Of a stretch of DNA of 22,144 nucleotides, positions 8,693-15,740 are shown piece after piece; within the stretch, counting starts at the first letter, position 1; every line of letters starts with the position of its first letter. A model generated the notes under the pieces. It was not told the DNA's origin. It saw only the letters and a list, made by a program, of their open reading frames with translations, and made no database searches. Source of the stretch: Bacillota bacterium (GTDB lineage Bacteria > Bacillota > Clostridia > Lachnospirales > Lachnospiraceae); NCBI GenBank assembly GCA_023421075.1, contig JAEZUM010000015.1, forward strand, positions 1 to 22,144. The letters are read 5' to 3'. Position numbers and translations under genes: made by a program.

Positions 8693-9846
8693 CTGAGATC
8701 AATATGGTTTAATTTGAGGTTATCAACTCCAAGGAAGCCCTTGATCGCAACACAGATGCCACCAAGCAAAATAGAGGTATCTTGAAGTATGCTAGGAACG
8801 ATGCGGATATAACTATTCATCCGACTAGTCAGTGCCGCTTCGATCTTCTCAGTGATATGCGGAAAGAAAATAGTAAAGGAGCTATTAATGATAACAATAT
8901 CCGGATTGTATGCATTCAAAATATTATTGACTCCGATAGACATATATTTTACGAAATCGTCCATAATCTTATATGCATCCGAATCTCCTGACTCATAAGC
9001 GAAACGGAACTGTTCAAAATTTACTTCTTCGACGTTTTTCATCTTGGAATACTCGCGTAACAGATTGCGCTCCGAAGCGTACTGCTCGAAGCACCCCTTG
9101 TTGCCACAGGGGCATTGTCTGCCATCGATTTCAATGATAGTATGTCCAAATTCACCGGCTCTTCCGTTATAGCCTGCATATAGCTGGTGATTAACAATAA
9201 TACCAAGACCGATACCGGAGTGAACACTGATATTAGCGATATTGGCATAATCATATTGGAAGGTCTTCTCGCCGATTACTGATAGATTAGCTTCATTCTC
9301 AAGATATACCGGAGTATTGAAGTGGCTCTCAAGACCCTCAGCAATATTAATTCCGGATAGATTATAATAGGGAGCAAAGGATACCTGGTTATTGGCGATT
9401 ACTCCATGGATACCAAGTGTAATGCCTACCAAATCATAGGGAGTATCCTTCGGAAGCTTCATGGATTCTATTAATTCAATCAAAACATTAACAATATTTC
9501 TTGTATTCTTTGGAGTCTTAATCTGTTTTAAGCTACAATCTTCTCCGATTAAATCGGATACCAGTGCGGAGATTGTATCAACACCGATATCGATACAGAT
9601 TACAAAGCCTGCTTTCTTATGAAGACTAAGAAGGATTGGCTTTCTTCCCAGATTGGTATCATCACTTCCGATTTCGATCACGAGCTTCTTATTGATGAGC
9701 TCCTGCACAATAGCGGATATGGTTGCTTTTGTCAAACCCAGATGTTTTGCAATCGCAGCTCTTGATATTGCTGTATTATTAATAATCGTCTCTAAAACCA
9801 GATTCGTATTGATATCTCGTATGAGTTCTTTACTGCCTGTTACCAT
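8686..9846 (-). CDS. xylR: ROK-family transcriptional repressor, XylR-like
   Basis: This is a 386-aa ROK-family regulator. An N-terminal winged helix-turn-helix (about residues 22-57, SRAAIAKHLGLTKATISAIV) precedes a sugar-kinase-like ROK domain. The ROK signature and zinc site are intact: GEFGH (H235) and CPCGNKGC (C245, C247, C252). The glycine-rich phosphate loop of true ROK kinases (DIGGTK) reads DIGVDT, which fits a regulator that binds sugar but does not phosphorylate it. I chose the ATG at 9846 because AAGGGTGA (9859-9852) is five bases upstream; the GTG at 9855 lies inside that RBS. It is divergent from xylB, the usual arrangement for a xylose-responsive XylR. The xylose specificity and symbol are inferred from context; NagC-like ROK regulators look similar. 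Confidence 0.82.
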   Translation of the reverse strand: MVTGSKELIRDINTNLVLETIINNTAISRAAIAKHLGLTKATISAIVQELINKKLVIEIGSDDTNLGRKPILLSLHKKAGFVICIDIGVDTISALVSDLIGEDCSLKQIKTPKNTRNIVNVLIELIESMKLPKDTPYDLVGITLGIHGVIANNQVSFAPYYNLSGINIAEGLESHFNTPVYLENEANLSVIGEKTFQYDYANIANISVHSGIGLGIIVNHQLYAGYNGRAGEFGHTIIEIDGRQCPCGNKGCFEQYASERNLLREYSKMKNVEEVNFEQFRFAYESGDSDAYKIMDDFVKYMSIGVNNILNAYNPDIVIINSSFTIFFPHITEKIEAALTSRMNSYIRIVPSILQDTSILLGGICVAIKGFLGVDNLKLNHIDLRS

Positions 9847-9868
9847 CACAGTCACCCTTCGTATTTAA

Positions 9869-9910
9869 ATTATATGAACTATTACTATTACATTGCTATC
9901 ATGTTAACAT
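9869..9910 (-). promoter_or_regulatory. Possible promoter/operator of the ROK gene
   Basis: On the minus strand a perfect TATAAT lies at 9874-9869, giving a very short leader to the ATG at 9846; no good -35 sits 17 bp upstream. A perfect palindrome ATGTTAACAT lies at 9901-9910 and could be an operator or overlap an alternative -10. The region is very AT-rich, so chance matches are likely. Confidence 0.3.
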
Positions 9911-10017
9911 AAATTGCTTTTTTTGGAAAGAGAAAATATGATATTTGTTTAATTATTGTATTATTATTCATTCAAATTCTTTGATTGATAGGATCCCTCC
10001 AAGCATCGGATCGACCT

Positions 10018-10064
10018 GATGATGTAAATCATCTCTTGACATCGTTAATACAAGTTGTTATAGT
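10018..10064 (+). promoter_or_regulatory. xylB promoter with upstream inverted repeat
   Basis: TTGACA (10036-10041) and TATAGT (10059-10064) are separated by exactly 17 bp, a near-consensus sigma-A promoter. Two bases upstream of the -35 lies GATGATGTAAATCATC (10018-10033), an inverted repeat with 6-base arms and a 4-base centre, in a position suited to a bound regulator. Transcription would start near 10071, leaving a leader of about 60 bases. Confidence 0.75.
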
Positions 10065-10086
10065 TAATTTGGACATTAGTTTATTC
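10061..10086 (+). promoter_or_regulatory. Direct repeat at the xylB start site, candidate repressor site
   Basis: TAGTTAATTT (10061-10070) and TAGTTTATTC (10077-10086) are near-identical with a 16-bp period and overlap the -10 and the predicted start site. The half-site resembles the TTAGTTT-rich arms of Bacillus XylR operators, although a clean palindrome is not visible. Assignment to the divergent ROK repressor is inference. Confidence 0.35.
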
Positions 10087-10131
10087 ATCAAATCAATTGG
10101 TAAAAGACTTAATATAAAAGGAGATTATGCT

Positions 10132-11601
10132 ATGTTATATGTAGGTGTAGATTTAGGAACCTCTTCCGTAAAGCTTCTTCTGATGGATGAAGCAGGAGAC
10201 ATTAAGAGTATTGTTACAAGAGAATATCCGCTTTATTTCCCGAAGCCCGGTTGGTCTGAGCAAAATCCGGAGGATTGGTATACCGCTCTCGTTGACGGTA
10301 TGAAGGAACTTACAAAGGACTGTGACAAATCACAAGTGGATGGCATCAGCTTTAGTGGACAGATGCACGGAATGGTTATCCTGGACGAGAATGATAAGGT
10401 GATTCGTCCGGCGATTCTGTGGAATGATGGTCGTACCCAGGCAGAATGTGACTATTTGAACAACGAGATCGGAAGAGAGAAGATCTCGAGCTACACTGCA
10501 AATATGGCATTAACCGGTTTTACTGCTCCGAAGCTATTATGGGTGAGAAAGCATGAGCCTGAGAATTTTGCAAAGATCAAGAAGGTTATGCTTCCCAAGG
10601 ATTATATTGCCTACATGCTTTCCGGTGTTCATTGCACCGATGTATCCGATGCTTCCGGAATGCTGTTATTTGATGTTAAAAATAAAAAATGGTCCAATGA
10701 AATGCTTGAGCTTTGTGGTTTAAAGGAAGAGCAGATGGCAAAGATTCATGAATCCTACCAGGTTGTAGGAACCATGACAGAAAAGGCTGCAAAGGAACTC
10801 GGATTATCCACCAATGTAAAAGTAATTGCAGGCGGTGGTGACCAGGCAGTGGCATCTGTAGGAACCGGAACCGTAGGTGCAGGAAAATGCAATGTATCCT
10901 TAGGTACCTCCGGTGTAGTATTCATCTCCACCAAGGAATTCGCGGTTGATGATAACAATTCCCTTCATGCTTTTGCACACGCTGACGGTAAGTATCACTT
11001 CATGGGTGTTATGCTCTCTGCAGCGGCTTCGAATAAGTGGTGGATGGATGAGATTATAGGAACTAAGGAATATGGGAAAGAGCAGCAGGCGATCACAAAG
11101 CTGGGCGAGAATAATGTGTTCTTCCTACCCTACCTGATGGGTGAGAGAACCCCTCACAATAATCCGAATGCAAGAGGTACCTTTATCGGTATGACAATGG
11201 ATACTACCCGTGCAGATATGACTCAGGCAGTGCTTGAGGGTGTTGCCTTCGCTCTTCGTGATTCCTTTGAGATTGTTAAGTCCCTTGGTGTAAAAATTGA
11301 GCGTATCCGTATAAACGGCGGTGGAGCTAAGAGCCCGTTATGGTGTAAGATTATAGCAGATGTCCTCAACGTAAAGGTTGACAAGATTAATTCTGCCGAA
11401 GGTCCTGCCTTTGGAGCAGCTATTCTTGCAGCAGTTGGCTGTGGAAAGTATGCAGATGTGGAAGAGGCTACCAGTAAGTTGATTAAGGTAATCGAGACTA
11501 CCGAGCAGAATGCGGAGGAAGTTGAACTCTATAATAAGAAATATGAGGTATTCAAAGAGTTATATCCTACCCTGAAGAATATCTATGATAAGATGGCATA
11601 A
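10132..11601 (+). CDS. xylB: Xylulokinase
   Basis: XylB (FGGY kinase family) phosphorylates D-xylulose to xylulose 5-phosphate for the pentose phosphate or phosphoketolase pathway. From the chosen start it has 489 aa, the usual length. It shows the N-terminal phosphate loop VGVDLGTSSVK, the substrate segment FSGQMHGMV, ILWNDGRT, the catalytic-base segment GGGDQA (D237), SLGTSGVVF, and the C-terminal adenosine motif INGGGAKSPLW. The frame is open upstream to 9985, but those residues resemble no xylulokinase. AAAAGGAGA (10116-10124) lies seven bases before the ATG at 10132, and the predicted start of transcription is near 10071. It is divergent from the XylR-like gene and ends at a strong terminator, so it is probably transcribed alone. 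No xylose isomerase gene is present in the window. Confidence 0.95.
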   Translation: MLYVGVDLGTSSVKLLLMDEAGDIKSIVTREYPLYFPKPGWSEQNPEDWYTALVDGMKELTKDCDKSQVDGISFSGQMHGMVILDENDKVIRPAILWNDGRTQAECDYLNNEIGREKISSYTANMALTGFTAPKLLWVRKHEPENFAKIKKVMLPKDYIAYMLSGVHCTDVSDASGMLLFDVKNKKWSNEMLELCGLKEEQMAKIHESYQVVGTMTEKAAKELGLSTNVKVIAGGGDQAVASVGTGTVGAGKCNVSLGTSGVVFISTKEFAVDDNNSLHAFAHADGKYHFMGVMLSAAASNKWWMDEIIGTKEYGKEQQAITKLGENNVFFLPYLMGERTPHNNPNARGTFIGMTMDTTRADMTQAVLEGVAFALRDSFEIVKSLGVKIERIRINGGGAKSPLWCKIIADVLNVKVDKINSAEGPAFGAAILAAVGCGKYADVEEATSKLIKVIETTEQNAEEVELYNKKYEVFKELYPTLKNIYDKMA

Positions 11602-11624
11602 AGATAACTATAAAGAATAAAGAC

Positions 11625-11664
11625 AAGAAAAGGGTACTGCAAAGATAAGCAGTACCCTTTTCTT
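11625..11664. terminator. Rho-independent terminator after xylB
   Basis: A perfect 16-bp stem (11625-11640 with 11649-11664; core AAGGGTACTGC) closes an 8-base loop, with A-rich left and T-rich right flanks. It starts 23 bases after the xylB stop. The symmetric A/T flanks would let it work in both directions. Confidence 0.88.
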
Positions 11665-11671
11665 CATGACC

Positions 11672-11700
11672 ATAGAGGATTCGCGAAGCGTGCTTTCTAT
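11672..11700. repeat. 29-bp interspersed palindromic repeat, copy A
   Basis: One of three 29-bp copies that share the 3' part GCGTGCTTTCTAT exactly and begin ATAGA. The ends (ATAGA and TCTAT) are inverted and the middle is TTCGCGAAG-like. It starts 7 bp after the xylB terminator. The other copies are at 16887-16915 and 19614-19642. No coding potential was seen. Confidence 0.75.
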
Positions 11701-11799
11701 TGATTGCGCTTAAGGAAGGGGAGCATTTTTTTAGCATGCTTATTAGAATGCAGGCGCGCACGCGAACCTAAGAAAATCGTTGACGTGTTTCTTTGGCTG

Positions 11800-11828
11800 T
11801 TGTGGAATGGTAAAATATGGTGTATAAT
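11800..11828 (+). promoter_or_regulatory. Promoter of the chagasin-like gene
   Basis: TTGTGG (11800-11805), 17 bp, and a perfect TATAAT (11823-11828) form a good sigma-A promoter, with the start of transcription near 11835 and a leader of about 65 bases. The stretch from 11701 to here otherwise holds no gene I can support; it has a GC-rich patch (GCAGGCGCGCACGCG) unlike its surroundings. Confidence 0.6.
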
Positions 11829-11899
11829 GGAGAAAGATGTTATTCCGGAGCAACAGATGTACAGAAGAATCGGAAAAGAAAATACGAAAGGTATATTCT

Positions 11900-12472
11900 A
11901 TGGGAGCAAAGAAAATAATTTTATTAATGATAAGTTTTATTCTTGTGATCAGCGTCATAGTCACGAATACCATTACAGTACATAAGGATAGTGAACCTGA
12001 GTCAGTGAATGGTATTATGAAGGAAGATAATGAGGAATGGGATTTGGTATTGCAGAAACAAAAATATCTTAAATCCGACCGATCCGATGAGTCATATGTA
12101 GCGGTCATCGTCTATCATAATAATGAAGCAGAAATGAAACAGTTTTTAGTTGAAAACAAAGGAACGATAAATATAACAGTACCGAAGGATTCTAATTATA
12201 TTATATCACTTCCGGCAAACAGCACTGTAGCATATTCCTGGAATAGAAAGAATGAGATAAATGATCGTGTCGTTGCCTTCGATCAACAGTCCTGGACCGA
12301 GAATCCGATGCCGAAGAAGGACATGGGGAAAGTTGGAGTGAGTTACGCAAGACAGAATTTCTATTTCCATACGAAGGAAAAGGGGAAAGAGAAGCTAATA
12401 ATGAGATATGAGCACCTAACAGAACAACGGGAGGAATTCTTAGAAGTTACCTTTCACATTAAAGTCAAATAA
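11900..12472 (+). CDS. Membrane-anchored protein resembling chagasin-type (I42) protease inhibitors
   Basis: From the chosen start this is a 190-aa protein with a basic N-terminus and one hydrophobic segment (about residues 6-22), so it is anchored to or exported across the membrane. No lipobox Cys is visible. The C-terminal 100 residues look like the immunoglobulin-like chagasin fold: ISLPANSTVAYSW (102-114) aligns with the NPTTGYxW loop, GVSYARQNFYF (146-156) with the GxGGxxxF loop, and IMRYEH (167-172) with the YxRPW loop. These three loops block papain-like cysteine proteases in known inhibitors. All three are degenerate here, so inhibition is uncertain. The start at 11900 has AAAGG (11887-11891) eight bases upstream; the in-frame ATG at 11837 would put 21 charged residues before the signal-like helix. 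It has its own promoter and stands alone between repeats. Confidence 0.6.
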   Translation: MGAKKIILLMISFILVISVIVTNTITVHKDSEPESVNGIMKEDNEEWDLVLQKQKYLKSDRSDESYVAVIVYHNNEAEMKQFLVENKGTINITVPKDSNYIISLPANSTVAYSWNRKNEINDRVVAFDQQSWTENPMPKKDMGKVGVSYARQNFYFHTKEKGKEKLIMRYEHLTEQREEFLEVTFHIKVK

Positions 12473-12507
12473 AAGTGGAAGGGATAAACCATAATAGATG
12501 ACATCAA

Positions 12508-12558
12508 CCTTAGTAAGTGAAGATATTTTTGTAGGCCTTAGTAAGTGAAGATATTTTT
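12508..12558. repeat. Tandem direct repeat, two 23-bp copies with a 28-bp period
   Basis: Two identical 23-base copies at 12508-12530 and 12536-12558, each starting CCTTAGTAAGTGAAG and ending ATATTTTT, are joined by five bases (GTAGG). They lie directly upstream of the -35 of the methyltransferase promoter. Each unit ends in an A/T tract. Confidence 0.9.
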
Positions 12559-12561
12559 AAA

Positions 12562-12590
12562 TTGATAACAACTTACAGTTATGGTAAAAT
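12562..12590 (+). promoter_or_regulatory. Promoter upstream of the methyltransferase
   Basis: TTGATA (12562-12567), 17 bp, and TAAAAT (12585-12590) form a good sigma-A promoter immediately after the tandem repeat. The start of transcription would be near 12597, giving a leader of about 110 bases that contains the hairpin at 12640-12677. Confidence 0.65.
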
Positions 12591-12639
12591 AGCTTAATAG
12601 TGTAAAGGGTATTATAATAACAAAATATTTATCAATTAT

Positions 12640-12677
12640 GGCAGCAGGGCGTTGTTACAGATCATCAGCCTGCTGCC
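12640..12677 (+). promoter_or_regulatory. Leader hairpin before the methyltransferase
   Basis: GGCAGCAGG (12640-12648) pairs perfectly with CCTGCTGCC (12669-12677) around a 20-base loop. It lies in the predicted leader, ending 13 bases before the RBS. There is no U-tract, so it is not a plain terminator; it may stabilise or regulate the transcript. Confidence 0.5.
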
Positions 12678-12706
12678 TATTCATGATTAGAAAGGAGCTG
12701 CAAGCG

Positions 12707-13474
12707 ATGCAGCCTTACAGTGGCTTTGCAACCGTCTATGATCTTTTTATGGATAATGTTCCATATGAAGAATGGGCCGATTATGTACAATGTTTATTGA
12801 AGAAGAATAATATCTCGGAGGGCTTACTTCTTGAGCTGGGCTGTGGAACCGGAAGTATGACGCGTCGTCTGGCGGACCGCGGCTTTGATATGATTGGAAT
12901 TGATTATTCTGAGGAAATGCTTGCCATCGCCAGAGAAAACAATGCCGGCGATTATAATATATTGTATTTGTGTCAGGATATGCGAGAATTTGAATTATTT
13001 GGGACCGTGGCAGCCGTGGTCAGTGTCTGTGACAGTATGAATTATATACTGTCAGAAGAGGAGCTTCTGAAGGTGTTCCGTCTGGTGAATAATTATCTTG
13101 ATCCGGGTGGAATATTTATCTTTGATTTAGATACCAGGTATGCATACGAAGAGATTCTGGGTGATAATACGATAGCCGAGAACCGTCCGGAGGGAAGCTT
13201 TATCTGGGAAAATACTTATTATGAAGAAGAGACGATGAATGAGGTGAATCTTACACTTTTTATTCCGGAGGAGGATGGCCTTTACCGGAAGTATGAGGAG
13301 ACACATTACCGTAAAGCCTATTCGCTGGAACGAATTGCGGAATTAATCGAAGAATCCGGCTTGGAGTTAGTGGCTATCTATGATATGCTCACGGAGAAAA
13401 AGCCCGGAAAGAAATGCGAACGAGCTTATATAGTTGCCAGGGAAAAGCACCAGGAGAATAAATTATATCTGTAA
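12707..13474 (+). CDS. Class I SAM-dependent methyltransferase, YqeM-like
   Basis: The 255-aa protein has the Rossmann SAM-binding motif I LLELGCGTGSMT (E43 to G49 as core) and motif II IGIDYSEEML with D66 as the likely ribose-binding acid. The beginning, YSGFATVYDLFMDNVPYEEW, is typical of the YqeM-type family of small-molecule or unassigned methyltransferases in Firmicutes. The substrate is unknown. The start at 12707 is chosen because AAAGGAG (12691-12697) precedes it by nine bases and the conserved family sequence begins there. The longer in-frame start at 12638 would translate the leader hairpin into an unrelated Cys- and Arg-rich extension. The AEC transporter follows after about 60 bp without an obvious strong terminator. 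Confidence 0.88.
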   Translation: MQPYSGFATVYDLFMDNVPYEEWADYVQCLLKKNNISEGLLLELGCGTGSMTRRLADRGFDMIGIDYSEEMLAIARENNAGDYNILYLCQDMREFELFGTVAAVVSVCDSMNYILSEEELLKVFRLVNNYLDPGGIFIFDLDTRYAYEEILGDNTIAENRPEGSFIWENTYYEEETMNEVNLTLFIPEEDGLYRKYEETHYRKAYSLERIAELIEESGLELVAIYDMLTEKKPGKKCERAYIVAREKHQENKLYL

Positions 13475-13535
13475 ATGTTAAGTGATCATTACACTTTCGT
13501 ATCTATTCTTAAGTAAATGAATTGAGGTGTTTGGG

Positions 13536-14474
13536 ATGTCTGAGCTAGTCCGTAAATTATTGCCGATTTTGATCTTATTGATTATTGGGTATGTGGTGAA
13601 AAGAAAGAATTTATTTTCAGAATCCTTTATTCAAGGATTAAAGGTACTGATCATTAAGATTGCACTTCCGGCAGTGTTATTTGATGCATTTTCCACAATG
13701 GAGTTACAGGTATCCTATTTACTCCTGTTTGTTTTGATTTTTCTATACTGCATAATCCTCTATGCGATAGGGTATGGGCTAAATAGGTTATTCCCAAGAA
13801 TGTTTCGTTGGGAAAAAACCAAAGGCTATATGACCGGGTTTGAGTTTGGGATGATTGGAGTAGGTCTATTTGGAGCAATATGGGGAATGGAGCATCTTTG
13901 GATTATCATGCTGATTGCATTTGGCCATGAGTTATTTATATGGTTCTTCTATGTATTATTTGTATCTAAAAATAATGAGGAAACCATCCGCTTCTCTGAT
14001 ACAATGAAGCATTTTCTTAAAACTCCTACGATTCTGGCAATTGTGTTCGGTGTAGTTACCAACCTGACCGGAATAAGAGCAATGATGGAGATGAATATCT
14101 TTGGACAGAGTATTTTATCGGCAATTGAGTTCCTTAAGCCATTGACGTCACCATTGATATTAATCATAATAGGGTATACGTTGAGTTTTCGCTTGACGAA
14201 GCTGCGTGAAATAGGAATCTATCTTATTGCACGGATGCTGTTTGTGCTTGGCATTGGAATAATCGTTCTTTTACTTATAAAACAGTTGGTGTCGGGGCTC
14301 GATCCACTTTTTACTATCGCCTTTTACGCATTTATTCTACTACCGGCGCCCTACATTCTGCCTCTTTATATCAACGATAAAGAAGAGACAGAATTCTTTA
14401 CACAGTTATTATTGTATTCAACGATTGTGTCGTTTGTTGGGTATGGTATCCTGATTGTAGTGAATACAGTATAA
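13536..14474 (+). CDS. AEC-family membrane transporter
   Basis: This 312-aa protein is almost entirely hydrophobic, with about 10 predicted membrane helices. The first helix (LLPILILLIIGYVVKRKNLF) and the following IKIALPAVLFDAF segment carry the pattern of the auxin efflux carrier (AEC) family, where the second helix holds a conserved Leu/Pro break. Bacterial members export or exchange organic acids and similar metabolites; the substrate here cannot be read. GAGGTG (13524-13529) lies six bases before the ATG at 13536, so I prefer it to the GTG at 13527, which overlaps that RBS. It sits between a methyltransferase and hslO, neither of which suggests a substrate. Confidence 0.8.
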   Translation: MSELVRKLLPILILLIIGYVVKRKNLFSESFIQGLKVLIIKIALPAVLFDAFSTMELQVSYLLLFVLIFLYCIILYAIGYGLNRLFPRMFRWEKTKGYMTGFEFGMIGVGLFGAIWGMEHLWIIMLIAFGHELFIWFFYVLFVSKNNEETIRFSDTMKHFLKTPTILAIVFGVVTNLTGIRAMMEMNIFGQSILSAIEFLKPLTSPLILIIIGYTLSFRLTKLREIGIYLIARMLFVLGIGIIVLLLIKQLVSGLDPLFTIAFYAFILLPAPYILPLYINDKEETEFFTQLLLYSTIVSFVGYGILIVVNTV

Positions 14475-14618
14475 TACATAATATGGATTAATCTCTGCAT
14501 GTCAATGGTCCGGCTAGTATAATACGCATTGATCTATATTACAATAAGAGAAGAATAACGTCCTTGGAGAGGGACTTAAATCACTACTACTTTTGAACAT
14601 GGAGAAAGTATGATATAG

Positions 14619-14634
14619 ATGATATGTATATCAT
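14619..14634. repeat. 16-bp inverted repeat just before hslO
   Basis: ATGATATGTATATCAT has perfect 7-base arms around GT and ends 11 bases before the chosen hslO start. About 10 bases upstream, GGAG (14601-14604) precedes a two-codon frame ATG ATA TAG at 14610. The repeat may be an operator or a small hairpin that affects hslO translation, whose own RBS is weak. Confidence 0.5.
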
Positions 14635-14645
14635 AGATGGAAATT

Positions 14646-15527
14646 ATGACCGATTATATAATACGAGCAAGTGCTGCCGATAATCAGATACGCGCGTTTG
14701 CAGCAACGACGAGAGAGTTAGTAGAATATGCGAGAAGCATTCATGAGACAAGTCCGGTGGCGACAGCGGCACTTGGAAGACTTCTTACAGCGGGAGCTAT
14801 TATGGGTAGTATGATGAAGGGTGAGGAGGATATTCTTACGCTTCAGATAAAGGGCAGCGGACCGATCGGAGGATTAACCGTAACGGCTAATTCAAAGGGG
14901 ACCGTGAAGGGTTATGCCTATAACCCGGAAGTAATTCTTCATGCCAATGACAAGGGAAAGCTTGATGTGGGCGGAGCATTGGGAGCAGGTATATTAAGCG
15001 TGATTAAGGATCTGGGCTTAAAGGAGCCATATACAGGGCAAACCCATCTGGTATCCGGTGAGATCGCTGAAGATATCGCATACTATTATGCAACCAGTGA
15101 GCAGGTACCATCCGTGGTAGCGCTGGGGGTTCTGATGAACAAGGATAATACCGTAAAGCAGGCAGGAGGCTTTATCATACAGCTGATGCCCTTTGCAGAG
15201 GATGCTGTCATAGATCGCTTGGAGAAGAAGGTAAATGAAATTACAAGTATCACCTCACTATTGGATCAGGAGATGTCGCCGGAGATGATTCTGGAGCATA
15301 TACTGGGAGACTTTGGACTGGAGCTTATGGACAAGCTTCCGGCATCCTTTGAGTGCAATTGCACGAAAAAAAGGGTGGAGAAAGCGATTATTTCAATCGG
15401 ACAGAAGGAGATTACAGAAATGATTGAAGAAGAGAAACCGATTGAGGTAAATTGCCATTTCTGCAACACCCACTATCATTTCTCGGTAGAGGAATTAAAG
15501 GACTTATTAATCAGAAGCAAGAAGTAA
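14646..15527 (+). CDS. hslO: Hsp33, redox-regulated holdase chaperone
   Basis: Hsp33 is a cytosolic chaperone that is inactive when its zinc site is reduced and becomes a holdase when oxidised. From the chosen start the product is 293 aa, close to the roughly 290 of Bacillus Hsp33. It shows the family segments SAALGR-like VATAALGRLLTAG, GPIGGLTVTANSKG, GKLDVGGALG, SSEQVPSVVALGVLM and GGFIIQLMP. The C-terminal zinc switch is intact: C237-x-C239 and C270-x2-C273. I prefer the ATG at 14646, which starts the protein TDYIIRASA as in relatives and has a weak GGA four bases upstream. The in-frame ATG at 14637 has no visible RBS. An inverted repeat lies just upstream. The gene ends 213 bp before the GH8 gene. 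Confidence 0.95.
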   Translation: MTDYIIRASAADNQIRAFAATTRELVEYARSIHETSPVATAALGRLLTAGAIMGSMMKGEEDILTLQIKGSGPIGGLTVTANSKGTVKGYAYNPEVILHANDKGKLDVGGALGAGILSVIKDLGLKEPYTGQTHLVSGEIAEDIAYYYATSEQVPSVVALGVLMNKDNTVKQAGGFIIQLMPFAEDAVIDRLEKKVNEITSITSLLDQEMSPEMILEHILGDFGLELMDKLPASFECNCTKKRVEKAIISIGQKEITEMIEEEKPIEVNCHFCNTHYHFSVEELKDLLIRSKK

Positions 15528-15623
15528 AATCCTAAGTCAAAGCCTTGTAGCTCATAATTATATGATGTCCGATTACTTCAATTAATTAAACCAGATATCA
15601 CAAAAAAAGGATAAGGAACTCCA

Positions 15624-15701
15624 TTGTGAACGAAGGAGAGAACGTATAAACTATTTTTATTGCGCAGGTTACCAGGGCGTGAGGTGTCAACAAGTTGACA
15701 C
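15624..15701 (+). promoter_or_regulatory. GH8 upstream region: weak promoter and 18-bp palindrome
   Basis: GTGTCAACAAGTTGACAC (15684-15701) has perfect 8-base arms around AA and ends 28 bases before the GH8 RBS, the size and symmetry of a repressor operator (LacI or GntR type) or a tight RNA hairpin. A weak sigma-A-like pair lies upstream: TTGTGA (15624-15629), 17 bp, TAAACT (15647-15652), which would put the palindrome about 25 bases into the transcript. The palindrome also contains TTGACA, but no matching -10 follows at 17 bp. Confidence 0.55.
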
Positions 15702-15740
15702 TAGATGAAATAGGGACGTACAAAAATATGGAGGTATATC

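Noticed and set aside
9985..10131. Longer xylulokinase start at 9985
   Set aside because: The extra 49 codons cover the promoter and RBS and do not resemble xylulokinase; the family start and a strong RBS are at 10132.
9856..10131. CcpA (cre) site in the xylR-xylB region
   Set aside because: No stretch fits the TGWAANCGNTNWCA pattern well enough by eye.
11743..12108. Minus-strand 121-codon frame over the chagasin-like gene
   Set aside because: It runs through the promoter and antisense to the better supported gene, with no RBS or recognisable features.
15695..15723. TTGACA in the GH8 palindrome as a -35 element
   Set aside because: At 17 bp the -10 would read GTACAA and transcription would start at or after the RBS, so it is unlikely to be the GH8 promoter.
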